The position numbers and the translations under genes were made by a program. From NCBI GenBank assembly GCA_031270865.1, contig JAISWI010000098.1, positions 1-54,952 of the forward strand: 54,952 nucleotides of DNA. The letters are read 5' to 3'. Positions 44,394 through 53,320 of this stretch are shown here, in pieces. This stretch comes from Oscillospiraceae bacterium (GTDB lineage Bacteria; Bacillota; Clostridia; Christensenellales; Aristaeellaceae). The notes under the pieces were generated by a model. The model did not search any database, was not told where the DNA came from, and was given only the letters and a program-made list of their open reading frames with translations. Position 1 is the first letter of the stretch, and every line of letters begins with the position of its first letter.

Positions 44394-46600
44394 TTACCCA
44401 AAATCGACCCGAACTGCTCTCCCCCGCCGGGGACAGGGCATGCCTTAACGCCGCGCTTGCCGGTGGCGCGGACGCGGTGTATTTGGGTTGCCCACGCTTC
44501 AGCGCGAGGGCGGCGGCGGCCAACTTCGGCGCGGACGCGTTGGCCGAAGCCATCGATACCTGCCACGAGCGTGGGGTCCGGGTATACATCGCGGTAAACA
44601 CCCTCATCGCGCCGGAGGAGATGGAACAGGCCGTCCAACTGCTGCGCGAACTGTATAAAATCGGAGCGGACGCGGCCATTCTGCAGGACCTAGGGTTGCT
44701 GCGCCGCGCCAGGGCTGAGCTGCCGGGTTTTGCGTTGCACGCCAGCACCCAGATGACGCTGCATAACGCCGCAGGCGCGAAGTGGGCGGCCCGGTCCGGC
44801 ATAAGCCGCGTTATAGCGGCGCGGGAGTGCCGGGTCGATACTCTTCGCGAAATGTCGGAGGTTATCGAGACGGAGGCCTTCGCGCATGGCGCTATGTGCG
44901 TGAGCGTGTCGGGGCAATGCCTGTTTTCCTCGGCGGTCGGCTGCCGCAGCGGGAATCGCGGCCAATGCGCCCAACCGTGCCGTCTGCCGTACACATGGAC
45001 GGACCACGGCGGGCGCAAGCGGTCCGGGGCGCTCATCTCCCCATACGACCAGGCGCAGTTGGACAACCTCGCGGCGCTGGCGGACGCCGGGATCAGCGCG
45101 TTGAAGGTCGAGGGACGGATGAAGAAGCCGGAGTACGTCTACCACGTAACGAAGGCGTATCGACGCGCGTTGGACGAACTGGCGGCGAACGGGCGTTACC
45201 GCGCGGACAGCGGGACGTGGCGTACCCTGCGCCGGGTATTTGACCGTGGCGGGTTCAGCGTCGGACATGCAGGCGGCGGCGAGGACGCTTCCATTATATA
45301 CGCGGCGGTCGCCGACCACGAGCCGTACGCCCGATTAGGCCCGGATTTGGTTGAGGAGGCCGCTGACGCCAAACCTCCCGCTATTCCGGTTGATATGCGC
45401 CTCAACGCTCGTCCTGGCGAGGCGGCGCGGCTGGAAATCACCGACGGCGGGCATACCATCACCGTTGAATCCGACCGGAAACTTGAGTCGGCGCTGGTTC
45501 CCTTAACGGATGAACGCGCCGCCGCCCAACTGCGCAGGACGGGCGGGACGTGTTACGCCGCGCGGTCGGTCGTGATGGAAACGCGTGGAGCGCATCTGCC
45601 CCTCAGCATGTTGAACCAATTACGCGCGGAAGGTTTGCGCAAACTGCGGGCAGCGCGGCTGGAATCGTCAAGGCCTGTTAAATCTGACGATCCCGCGCGT
45701 GAACTATTCGCGAAAAATAATGCCCTCCCCTCCCCCATTTCGCCGCGATTGATCGCGCGTTCCCAGGACGCGGGAGCCGCGCCGGGCTTGCTGGACGCTG
45801 GAGCGGACGTGTTCGAGTGGGCGCCGCATGACCTGCGCGTGGACGCGCTGGATGATGGTTTGGCAAGACTACCTAAACGGTCGCGGTTCGTCATGCCGGA
45901 ATTCATAAGCGACGCCGGATTGGATATAGTATCAGAATGGCTGCGCCTACACGCGGAGCGGTTCGACGGCGTGGTCGTATCGAACCCGGGTCAACTATTC
46001 GTGAAATGGGAGCTGCCCATCCACGCGGACGCGCCCATCCACGTGTTCAACTTGGACGCGGCGCGGTTGTTATTCGATAGTAACTGCCAGACTGTGACGC
46101 TCTCGCCGGAGCTGACTTTCGCGCAAATCCGACGCCTATCGACGGCGGAAAGCCCAATCGCGTATCCTCGACAAATCCCGGAAATGGGTGGAAGGCTCGT
46201 CCTCAACGCGTATGGCCGTGAGCGGCTGATGCTCCTGTCACACTGTCCCGCGCGTGTCGCGCTGGGTCTGCGGTCGCGCCGCGGCGAGTGCGCGATGTGC
46301 GACGCCGGGTCGGGCGCGGATGGAACCTCGCTGACCGATCGCGTGGGCGCGGTGTTCCCGCTGGTCCGGCTGCGCTCGCCGGACGAATGCCGCCTTCGCC
46401 TGCTGAACAACGCGCCGACCGACCAATCCCGGGCGGGATGTTTCGGTTTGGGGGTCAGCCTTCGCGTGACGTTCTGGGATGAGCCGCCGGAACTTCGCGC
46501 GGGGATCGTTCGCAGGTTCGCCGACGGTATGTCCGGCAAACCATTGCCGGTTGATATCGGTTATGTTTACACAACGGGCCACGCGCGTCGCGGCGTTTGA
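44390..46600 (+). CDS. U32 family peptidase / rRNA hydroxylase-like protein (RlhA family)
   Basis: 736 residues. The N-terminal U32 domain shows PELLSPAGDRACLNAAL, ADAVYLG, HASTQMTLHN and a Cys-rich stretch (CLFSSAVGCRSGNRGQCAQPC) typical of the metal-cluster-binding U32 members; a DUF3656-like C-terminal region follows. In E. coli the related RlhA hydroxylates C2501 of 23S rRNA; the same role is plausible here but unproven. The GTG start lies at the very end of a tandem repeat with no Shine-Dalgarno sequence, so translation may depend on coupling. It is preceded by zapA and followed by mutS2. Confidence 0.88.
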   Translation: MITQNRPELLSPAGDRACLNAALAGGADAVYLGCPRFSARAAAANFGADALAEAIDTCHERGVRVYIAVNTLIAPEEMEQAVQLLRELYKIGADAAILQDLGLLRRARAELPGFALHASTQMTLHNAAGAKWAARSGISRVIAARECRVDTLREMSEVIETEAFAHGAMCVSVSGQCLFSSAVGCRSGNRGQCAQPCRLPYTWTDHGGRKRSGALISPYDQAQLDNLAALADAGISALKVEGRMKKPEYVYHVTKAYRRALDELAANGRYRADSGTWRTLRRVFDRGGFSVGHAGGGEDASIIYAAVADHEPYARLGPDLVEEAADAKPPAIPVDMRLNARPGEAARLEITDGGHTITVESDRKLESALVPLTDERAAAQLRRTGGTCYAARSVVMETRGAHLPLSMLNQLRAEGLRKLRAARLESSRPVKSDDPARELFAKNNALPSPISPRLIARSQDAGAAPGLLDAGADVFEWAPHDLRVDALDDGLARLPKRSRFVMPEFISDAGLDIVSEWLRLHAERFDGVVVSNPGQLFVKWELPIHADAPIHVFNLDAARLLFDSNCQTVTLSPELTFAQIRRLSTAESPIAYPRQIPEMGGRLVLNAYGRERLMLLSHCPARVALGLRSRRGECAMCDAGSGADGTSLTDRVGAVFPLVRLRSPDECRLRLLNNAPTDQSRAGCFGLGVSLRVTFWDEPPELRAGIVRRFADGMSGKPLPVDIGYVYTTGHARRGV

Positions 46601-46650
46601 ACAACGTGTAAACAATAGATTGCCGATCTGTAACAGTTTGTCATGGACGC

Positions 46651-46679
46651 TTGACGGGCTTTATCGGTTCATGTAAACT
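46651..46679 (+). promoter_or_regulatory. Probable mutS2 promoter
   Basis: TTGACG (46651–46656), 17 bases, TAAACT (46674–46679), 41 bases before the mutS2 start. Confidence 0.6.
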
Positions 46680-46719
46680 GGTATTGTTCAATAAATGTAA
46701 GGTTCTGGGGGCTGGATGT

Positions 46720-49086
46720 ATGGATGAACGCGCGTTGCGCGTGTTGGAGTTCACGAAGATCCGCGCGTTGTTGGCGGAGCAGGCGGTCTCCCCGCTGGGC
46801 CGAGACCTTGCCGACGCGCTCGAGCCATCGAGCGATTATGATCTTATAAAATTACTGCACGAGGAAACGGAAGAGGCCGTCGTGCTGCTGACCGCGCTGC
46901 CGCAGCATCCGCTGATCCCGTTTGAGGATATCCGCGCCCCGCTTCGGCTGGCGAAGATCGGCTCCGCGCTAAGCCCTAGGGCGCTGCTGGACATTGCCTC
47001 CGGGATGCGCGCCGCGCGGTCCGCCAGGCAGTCGCTGGTCACGAACCGCGAGAACACCCCGAGGATAACCGCTCTGGCGTCGCGGCTGGGCGCGTTCCGC
47101 GACGTCGAGGATGAGATAGGCGGCGCGATCATCAGCGAGGATGAGATAGCCGACCGCGCGTCCAGCGCGTTGGCCGACATCCGTCGGCACATCCGGTTAT
47201 GCCATGAGCGCGTCCGCGCCAAGCTCAACGGATTGATCCACAGCCCGTCAATGTCAAAATACCTGCAGGAGTCGCTGATCACCCAGCGCAACGACCGCTA
47301 CGTGATCCCGGTGAAGGCGGAGGCGCGGCAATTCGTGCCGGGGCTGGTGCACGACCAGAGCGCGACGGGCGCGACGCTGTTCATCGAGCCGATGGCGGTC
47401 GTAGAGATCGGCAACGACCTGAAACAGCGCCTGGCCGAGGAACGCCGCGAGATCGAGCGGATACTGCAGGCCCTAAGCGACCGCGTCGCGCCCCACGCGG
47501 ACAGCCTTCTTGAAAACCTGGACATACTCGCGCGGCTGGACCTGATATTCGCCAAAGGCCGCCTTAGCCGCCTGACGCGCGGCGTCCAGCCCAAGCTCAA
47601 CCGCGAGGGGCGAATCCGCATCGCGCGTGGCAGACACCCGCTGCTGGATCCCGAGACGGTCGTGCCGATCGACCTGTGGATGGGCGACATGTTCACCACG
47701 CTGGTCATCACCGGCCCGAACACGGGCGGCAAGACCGTAACGCTCAAGACGGTCGGCCTGTTCACGCTGATGGCCCAGGCCGGGCTTCAGCCGCCCGCCG
47801 ACATCGGCACCGAGATGGCTGTGTTCGACCGCGTGTTCGCGGACATCGGCGACGAACAGAGCATCGAGCAGTCGCTGTCCACGTTCAGCTCCCATATGAC
47901 CAATATAGTGGACATCCTGCGCAGCGTCACGCCGGACGCGCTGACCCTCTTTGACGAGCTGGGCGCGGGCACCGATCCCACCGAGGGCGCGGCGCTGGCG
48001 CAGGTCATACTGCGCGCGCTGCTGCGTCGTGGAATCCGCACGCTGGCGACGACGCACTACAGCGAGCTAAAGGCGTTCGCGCTGACGACGGAAGGCGTTG
48101 AGAACGCGTCGGCTGAGTTTGACGTGGAGACGCTGCGCCCGACATACCGCCTGACGATCGGCGTGCCCGGCAAGAGCAACGCCTTTGAGATATCGCGGCG
48201 GCTGGGACTGCCCGCCGACCTGATAGACGAGGCGAAGGCCTCGCTCAGCCGCGACCAGATACGCTTCGAGGACGTGATAGCGAACGCCGAGTATCACCGG
48301 AAAATCGCCGAGCGCGAGCGCGAGCTGGCCGAGGAAGCCCGCGCGGAGACTCAAAAGCTGCGCGACCAGGCCGAGACGCTCCGCGCGAGTTTGGAAGGCG
48401 CGCGCGAGAAGTCGCTGGCGGACGCGAAGCGCGAGGCGCGGCGGGTGCTGGAATCCGCGAAGCTGGAGGCCGACTCGATTGTGTCCCAGATGCGCAGGAT
48501 AAAGTCGGACGCCTCTCATCCGGCGGAGGCGGAACAGCTTCGCCAACGCCTGCGCGAGGGCGTGGACGCGCTTACCGACGCGCCCGCCGCCTCGGATTAC
48601 GGCGACGCTCCGAACAGGCCGTTGAGGTCCGGCGACGCAGTCTTCATCCCGCACCTGAACACCCACGGCAAGGTGTTGGAGAAACCCAACGCGAAGGGAG
48701 AGACATGGGTGCAGGCCGGGGCGTTGAGGCTGTCGGTCCCGGTGGGATCGCTGCGGCTGCTAAAGGATGGCGGGCAGGGTTCTGATAGTCGCGGAAAGAC
48801 GGCGGCGCGGGCGCGCGCCCTGGTGGACGTCGGGACACGCGCGGTGAGAACGGAACTAGACCTGCGCGGCTTCGCGCTCGACGAGGCGCTGCCGGAGGTG
48901 GACTCGTTCCTTGACGACGCCGTGTTAAGCGCGTTGGGCGAAGTCTCCATAATACACGGCAAGGGGACTGGAACGCTGCGCTCGGGGATTGGGCAGCACC
49001 TTAAGAAACACCCGCATGTGATGGAGTTCCGGCTAGGGAAGTTCGGCGAGGGCGAGTCGGGGGTTACTATCGTGAAACTAAGGTGA
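46720..49086 (+). CDS. mutS2: Endonuclease MutS2
   Basis: 788 residues, the family's usual length. The MutS-type ATPase has Walker A GPNTGGKTVT, DEQSIEQSLSTFSSHM and Walker B LTLFDELGAGTDP; a coiled coil (about 510–630) and a C-terminal Smr nuclease domain (ELDLRGFALDEAL … IHGKGTGTLR) follow. MutS2 acts on recombination intermediates and, in Bacillus, on collided ribosomes. The ATG at 46720 follows GGGGG; the longer frame upstream has no ribosome site and overlaps the promoter. Confidence 0.96.
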   Translation: MDERALRVLEFTKIRALLAEQAVSPLGRDLADALEPSSDYDLIKLLHEETEEAVVLLTALPQHPLIPFEDIRAPLRLAKIGSALSPRALLDIASGMRAARSARQSLVTNRENTPRITALASRLGAFRDVEDEIGGAIISEDEIADRASSALADIRRHIRLCHERVRAKLNGLIHSPSMSKYLQESLITQRNDRYVIPVKAEARQFVPGLVHDQSATGATLFIEPMAVVEIGNDLKQRLAEERREIERILQALSDRVAPHADSLLENLDILARLDLIFAKGRLSRLTRGVQPKLNREGRIRIARGRHPLLDPETVVPIDLWMGDMFTTLVITGPNTGGKTVTLKTVGLFTLMAQAGLQPPADIGTEMAVFDRVFADIGDEQSIEQSLSTFSSHMTNIVDILRSVTPDALTLFDELGAGTDPTEGAALAQVILRALLRRGIRTLATTHYSELKAFALTTEGVENASAEFDVETLRPTYRLTIGVPGKSNAFEISRRLGLPADLIDEAKASLSRDQIRFEDVIANAEYHRKIAERERELAEEARAETQKLRDQAETLRASLEGAREKSLADAKREARRVLESAKLEADSIVSQMRRIKSDASHPAEAEQLRQRLREGVDALTDAPAASDYGDAPNRPLRSGDAVFIPHLNTHGKVLEKPNAKGETWVQAGALRLSVPVGSLRLLKDGGQGSDSRGKTAARARALVDVGTRAVRTELDLRGFALDEALPEVDSFLDDAVLSALGEVSIIHGKGTGTLRSGIGQHLKKHPHVMEFRLGKFGEGESGVTIVKLR

Positions 49087-49728
49087 GTTATGGGAGTTAG
49101 GCGGGGTTAGGCGCAGTTGACGGAGTTAGTCGGCGTTAGGCGAGGTTGGGCCGCTTTAGGCCAGGTTGGACAGCGTTAGGCGAGGTTGGGCCGCTTTAGG
49201 CCAGGTTAGGCCGCTTTAGGCGAGGTTAGGCCGCGTTAGGCCAGGTTAGGCCGCTTTAGGCCAGGTTAGGCCGCGTTAGGCGAGATTAGGCCGCGTTAGG
49301 CGAGGTTGGGCCGCGTTAGGCGAGTTAGGCCGCGTTAGGCGAGATTAGGCCACGTTAGGCTAGGCTAGGCCGCTTTAGGCGAGTTAGGCCACTTTAGGCG
49401 AGTTAGGCCACGTTAGGCGAGGTTGGGCAGCGTTAGGCGAGGTTGGGCCGCGTTAGGCGAGTTAGGCCGCGTTAGGCGAGTTAGGCCGCGTTAGGCGAGT
49501 TAGGCCGCGTTAGGCGAGTTAGGCCGCGTTAGGCGAGTTAGGCCGCGTTAGGCGAGGTTGGGCTGTGTTAGGCGCTGTTAGGCGAGTTAAGCGGCGTTAG
49601 GCGAGTTAAGCGGCGTTAGGCGCTGTTACGTGGCAGCGGAGACGCCTCTCCCAACCTTACGGCTACAGCGAAGGGGACAACCCCGCCGGACCAGTTCTAC
49701 TTAAAGCAACCTATGGGGAGGTGAGACC
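49087..49728. other. Gene-free region between mutS2 and the two-component operon
   Basis: No gene is seen. About 49090–49626 is a tandem array. The remaining 100 bases contain short GC stems (for example AAGGGG with CCCC around 49670–49685) and the ribosome site GGGGAGGTGAG before the response regulator. I found no convincing promoter or known riboswitch. Confidence 0.6.
49090..49626 (+). repeat. 19–20 bp tandem repeat array, about 25 degenerate copies
   Basis: Units such as CGAGGTTGGGCCGCTTTAGG (20 bases, most of 49141–49320) pass into 19-base units CGAGTTAGGCCGCGTTAGG (from about 49321). Every unit carries one or two TTAGGC hexamers. Because the period is not a multiple of three, TAG stops fall in all plus-strand frames and no reading frame survives. 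The plus strand is strongly G-rich over C. Confidence 0.9.
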
Positions 49729-50430
49729 ATGGCGGCAAAGGACACCAAGCAGCGCATCCTTTTGGTAGACGACGACCCGAACATCCTGCATCTGGTGCAG
49801 TTATACCTGAATAAGGAAGGCTTCGCCACTGAAACCGCGCCGGACGGCGCGAAGGCCGTGGCGATGTTCAAGGCGAACCCGCCTAACCTGATGCTGCTCG
49901 ACCTGCTGCTGCCTGGCATGGACGGCTGGCAAGCGCTGCGCGAGATCCGCAAGACATCGAATATCCCCGTGATCATGCTGACGGCCAAGGACGAGACGTT
50001 CGACAAGGTGCTAGGGCTGGAGCTGGGCGCCGACGACTACATCGTCAAGCCCTTCGAGCCAAAGGAGATGGTCGCGCGGGTGAAGGCCGTGCTGCGCCGC
50101 TCGTCCCAGACGGACACGCCCTCCAAGGAGGTCTCGTTCCCGGGCCTGACGGTCAACGCGTCGCGGTACACGGTCTCCTTCGGCGGCTCGCCGCTGGAGA
50201 TGCCGCCAAAGGAATTGGAGACATTGTTCTTCCTCGCCAGTCATCCGGGCCAGGTTTTCACGCGCGAACAGCTGATCGAGCAGGTATGGGGTTATGAGTT
50301 CTTCGGCGACTCGAGGACGGTGGACGTGCACGTGATGCGCCTGCGCGAGAAACTGGCCGGGTGCGAGCGCTACGGCTGGCAGATAAAGACGGTCTGGCGG
50401 GTGGGATACAAGTTTGAGGTCGCGGCTTAG
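49729..50430 (+). CDS. OmpR/PhoB-family response regulator
   Basis: 233 residues. The receiver domain (about 8–122) has the acidic pocket VDDDPN, the phospho-acceptor Asp58 in LLDLLLPGMDG, and Lys in VKPF. A winged-helix DNA-binding domain follows (about 135–232, ending TVWRVGYKF). It should be phosphorylated by the histidine kinase whose gene overlaps its 3' end. The ATG has GGGGAGGTGAG upstream. Targets are unknown; the linked DUF4956 and VTC genes are candidates. Confidence 0.95.
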   Translation: MAAKDTKQRILLVDDDPNILHLVQLYLNKEGFATETAPDGAKAVAMFKANPPNLMLLDLLLPGMDGWQALREIRKTSNIPVIMLTAKDETFDKVLGLELGADDYIVKPFEPKEMVARVKAVLRRSSQTDTPSKEVSFPGLTVNASRYTVSFGGSPLEMPPKELETLFFLASHPGQVFTREQLIEQVWGYEFFGDSRTVDVHVMRLREKLAGCERYGWQIKTVWRVGYKFEVAA

Positions 50431-51844
50431 AGGCGCGTCGCTGTTCGCGCGGCTGATGGCCCTGGTCACGTTGGTGTTGATGCTGGCGCTGGGGCTGCTG
50501 GCCGTGACGATGTATATCAGCATCCGCGACGACAAGGCGGACGCCCGGCTCAACGAGATCACGATACAGGCGCAGGAGATAGCCTACCTAGCCAGCCAGC
50601 GCCGGCTGATCGACCGGACGATGGAGGAATACCTCTATCAGAAGGTACAGGACGTGAGCGCGGAGTTCAACGCTGGCGTGCTGGTGCTGGACGTGCTGGG
50701 CGCGAGGTACGCGGCAGGGCTGACCGACGGCCTCATCCCTGGCATGACGCTGGAAGAGATCAACCAGCGGCTTAGCTCGTTGGTCCAGACAGGCGAGCCG
50801 ATCCGGGCGCGCGAGCCTGTCGGGTTGCTGGGAACGGCGGCGTTTACGGTCGTAACGCCCTGGAAGGCGTCGGACGGGCGCGTGATGGGCGCGGTATTCA
50901 TACATACCAGCGCCCAGGTGATACAGGCGTCATACAGGGATGTGCTGGCGAGGATGGCGCTGGCGCTGGCGCTGACCGCCGCGCTTGCCGGAGGGCTGAT
51001 GCTGCTGGTCACGCGCGGGATCACCCTGCCCGTGCGCCGGATGGCGTCGGCGGCGGAGCGGATCGCTCGGGGCGAGTTCGACGCGGATATCCCCGAACAG
51101 GGCGGGGATGAGATAAGCCGCCTGGCCCGCTCGTTCAACGCGATGGCGCGGGATCTCAAAAACCTTGAGGAGATGCGCCGCGCGTTCGTTTCGGACGTCA
51201 GCCATGAGCTGCGATCGCCGCTGACCAGCATGCAGGGATTCCTGCAGGGTATGCTCGACGGTACAATCCCGGAGGAGGAGCGCTCGCCGTACCTTGGGCG
51301 CGTGCTGGATGAGACGCGGCGGCTAAGCCGGTTGGTGTCGTCGCTGCTGGAACTGTCGAGGATCGAGTCCGGGAAGGTTCCGCTCGAGCCGACCCGGTTT
51401 GATATAAACGAGCTTATAGGCAAGGTATTGGCGCGTATGGCGCCGCGTATCGAGGCGCGGGGGCTGGATGTGGACGCGCTGTTCCGGCAGGACCCGTGCT
51501 ACGTCCGCGCGGACGTCGACCGCGTCGACCAGGCGCTTACAAACCTCATCGACAACGCGGTAAAGTATGTTCAGGAGGGCGGCTCGCTGACGATATCCAC
51601 GGACGCCTCGGGCCCAGTCGCGGAGGTCTCGGTTTCGGATAACGGGCCAGGCATCCCGGAATCGGAGCAGCCATACATATTCGATAGGTTCCACACGGTG
51701 GACAAGGCCCGCACGAGCGGCAGGGGCACGGGGCTGGGGCTGGCGATCACCCGGCGCGTACTGCGTCTGCACGGCCAGGATATCAGGGTTGAGTCCACGC
51801 CGGGCAAGGGTTCCGCCTTTATATTTACATTACCTACTGATTAA
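50414..51844 (+). CDS. Membrane sensor histidine kinase
   Basis: 476 residues from a TTG start overlapping the response regulator by 17 bases. Two membrane helices (about 13–36 and 182–200) enclose an extracellular sensor of about 145 residues; a HAMP domain (about 201–252), the dimerisation/phosphoacceptor helix with His264 in VSHELRSPL, and a HATPase domain (NLIDNAVKY, DNGPGIPE, GTGLGLAI) follow. The TTG was inferred because no ATG or GTG lies before the first helix. The kinase should control the adjacent regulator; its signal is unknown. Confidence 0.93.
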   Translation: MRSRLRGASLFARLMALVTLVLMLALGLLAVTMYISIRDDKADARLNEITIQAQEIAYLASQRRLIDRTMEEYLYQKVQDVSAEFNAGVLVLDVLGARYAAGLTDGLIPGMTLEEINQRLSSLVQTGEPIRAREPVGLLGTAAFTVVTPWKASDGRVMGAVFIHTSAQVIQASYRDVLARMALALALTAALAGGLMLLVTRGITLPVRRMASAAERIARGEFDADIPEQGGDEISRLARSFNAMARDLKNLEEMRRAFVSDVSHELRSPLTSMQGFLQGMLDGTIPEEERSPYLGRVLDETRRLSRLVSSLLELSRIESGKVPLEPTRFDINELIGKVLARMAPRIEARGLDVDALFRQDPCYVRADVDRVDQALTNLIDNAVKYVQEGGSLTISTDASGPVAEVSVSDNGPGIPESEQPYIFDRFHTVDKARTSGRGTGLGLAITRRVLRLHGQDIRVESTPGKGSAFIFTLPTD

Positions 51845-51857
51845 GGAGGATTCGCTT

Positions 51858-52529
51858 ATGGACGGGATAGTCAAGAACAGCGTGCTGGAGTTCTTCCAGG
51901 CGCAGCTGGCGTCGCTGACGCCGCTCAACGTGGCGCGGGCGCTGCTGCTGGGTTTGGTGGCCGGGGCGGTCATCGCGCTGGTGTACCGGCGAACGTTCCG
52001 GGGCGTGCTGTTCTCCCCTAACTTCAGCCTGACGCTGGTCATGCTCACGCTTATCACCACGCCCGTGGTGCTGTGCATCAAGTCCAACCTCGCGCTGTCC
52101 ATGGGCATGGTCGGCGCGTTGTCGATAGTCCGCTTCCGCACGGCGGTGAAGGATCCGCTGGACACCGCGTACATGTTCTGGGCGCTGACGACAGGCATAC
52201 TGCTGGGCGCGGAGATGTACCTGATCGCGTTCGTGGTGGTCACGGTGATCGCGCTGGTGATGCTGGGCATGTCGTTCATTAAGATAACCGGGCCGAACTC
52301 CTTCCTGTTCGTCGTCCACTATGACCCGGCGGCGCAATCGGAGGTTGAGGCCGCGACATCGCGCATTAAGACGAAACGGCTGCGCTCAAAGACCCAGTCC
52401 GCCGCCGGGACCGAGCTGACGCTGGAGGTACGCGTCGACCCGCGCAACGACCTGGTAAGCCATATGCTGAGCGTCGACGGCGTCTACGACGCGACGCTGG
52501 TCATGATGCAGAACGAGGCTGGCGCCTGA
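51858..52529 (+). CDS. DUF4956 membrane protein
   Basis: 223 residues with four or so membrane segments in the first 150 residues, including the conserved MVGALSIVRFRTAVKDPLDTA loop region, and a soluble C-terminal ferredoxin-like tail. DUF4956 proteins are regularly encoded with VTC-domain proteins and, in many Clostridia, CotH kinases; their function is unknown to me. The ATG at 51858 has AAGGAGGA at ideal spacing. The stop overlaps the VTC gene's ATG (TGATG). Confidence 0.87.
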   Translation: MDGIVKNSVLEFFQAQLASLTPLNVARALLLGLVAGAVIALVYRRTFRGVLFSPNFSLTLVMLTLITTPVVLCIKSNLALSMGMVGALSIVRFRTAVKDPLDTAYMFWALTTGILLGAEMYLIAFVVVTVIALVMLGMSFIKITGPNSFLFVVHYDPAAQSEVEAATSRIKTKRLRSKTQSAAGTELTLEVRVDPRNDLVSHMLSVDGVYDATLVMMQNEAGA

Positions 52530-53236
52530 TGGCTCCCCCGCTCAGGCACGAGCTGAAATTCCAACTGAATATGGGCGAGTATATGATCCTGAGCCGCCAC
52601 ATGGACACCCTGCTCACGCGCGACCCCAACGGCGACGAGTTCAACGAATACCGCGTCCGCTCGCTGTACTTCGACACGCCCTTCGACGACGCGCTGCGCG
52701 ATAAGCTCAGCGGCCAGCCAGAGCGCCGCAAGTACCGCGTACGCGTATACAACGGCTCCGACAGGCTGATCAAGCTGGAATGCAAGCGCAAGATCGGCGA
52801 CCTGACCAGCAAGGAGGCGCTGTCCATACCTCGCGACCTGGCCGACCAGTTGATCGCCCGCGACACCGCGGGATTGCTCAAGACCAGCGAGCCGCTGCTC
52901 CACGCGATGTACGCGCAGCTTATGGTCCACGCGTCGCGCCCCGTCGTGATCGTGGATTACTTGAGGGAAGCGTACACTCACCCGGCCGAAGATATACGCG
53001 TCACCTTCGACAAGCGGCTGCGCTCGGGGATGCGCTCGGTCGAGCTGTTCAACCCCGCCGCTCCGCTGCTGGACCCGTTCCCGAACCCGACGGTCATCCT
53101 GGAGGTCAAGTATAACCGCGTTCTGCCCGGCTACATCAGGAAGGCGATCAACCAGATAACAGGACAGCGCCTGGCGGTATCGAAGTATGTGCTGTGCCGC
53201 GCGTTCGACAATCCGTCAGTGGCGTTTTCAAGGTAA
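52529..53236 (+). CDS. VTC-domain protein (polyphosphate polymerase-like, tunnel metalloenzyme fold)
   Basis: 235 residues covered by one VTC domain. Alternating charged residues typical of triphosphate tunnel enzymes are visible: RHELKFQ, YRVRSLYFDTP, RRKYRVRVYN, KLECKRKIG, VTFDKRLRS and VILEVKYNR. In yeast the Vtc4 homologue makes polyphosphate from ATP; bacterial members paired with DUF4956 are not well defined. It is co-translated with DUF4956 (TGATG overlap). No CotH gene follows. Confidence 0.88.
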   Translation: MAPPLRHELKFQLNMGEYMILSRHMDTLLTRDPNGDEFNEYRVRSLYFDTPFDDALRDKLSGQPERRKYRVRVYNGSDRLIKLECKRKIGDLTSKEALSIPRDLADQLIARDTAGLLKTSEPLLHAMYAQLMVHASRPVVIVDYLREAYTHPAEDIRVTFDKRLRSGMRSVELFNPAAPLLDPFPNPTVILEVKYNRVLPGYIRKAINQITGQRLAVSKYVLCRAFDNPSVAFSR

Positions 53237-53320
53237 ACATACCGGGTTGCTATGGAATTATGCGCCGTCGGCCCGGCGCGGCCTCCAGCTAGTTGGGTTG
53301 GACGCCGCGCCGGGCCTATG

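Noticed and set aside
49090..49626. CRISPR array
   Set aside because: Units are directly adjacent at 19–20 bases with no unique spacers, and no cas genes are present.
49560..49690. Possible M-box-like or other riboswitch before the response regulator
   Set aside because: CGTTAGGCGAGG resembles the start of an M-box, but it is only the array unit; the conserved core and later helices are absent.
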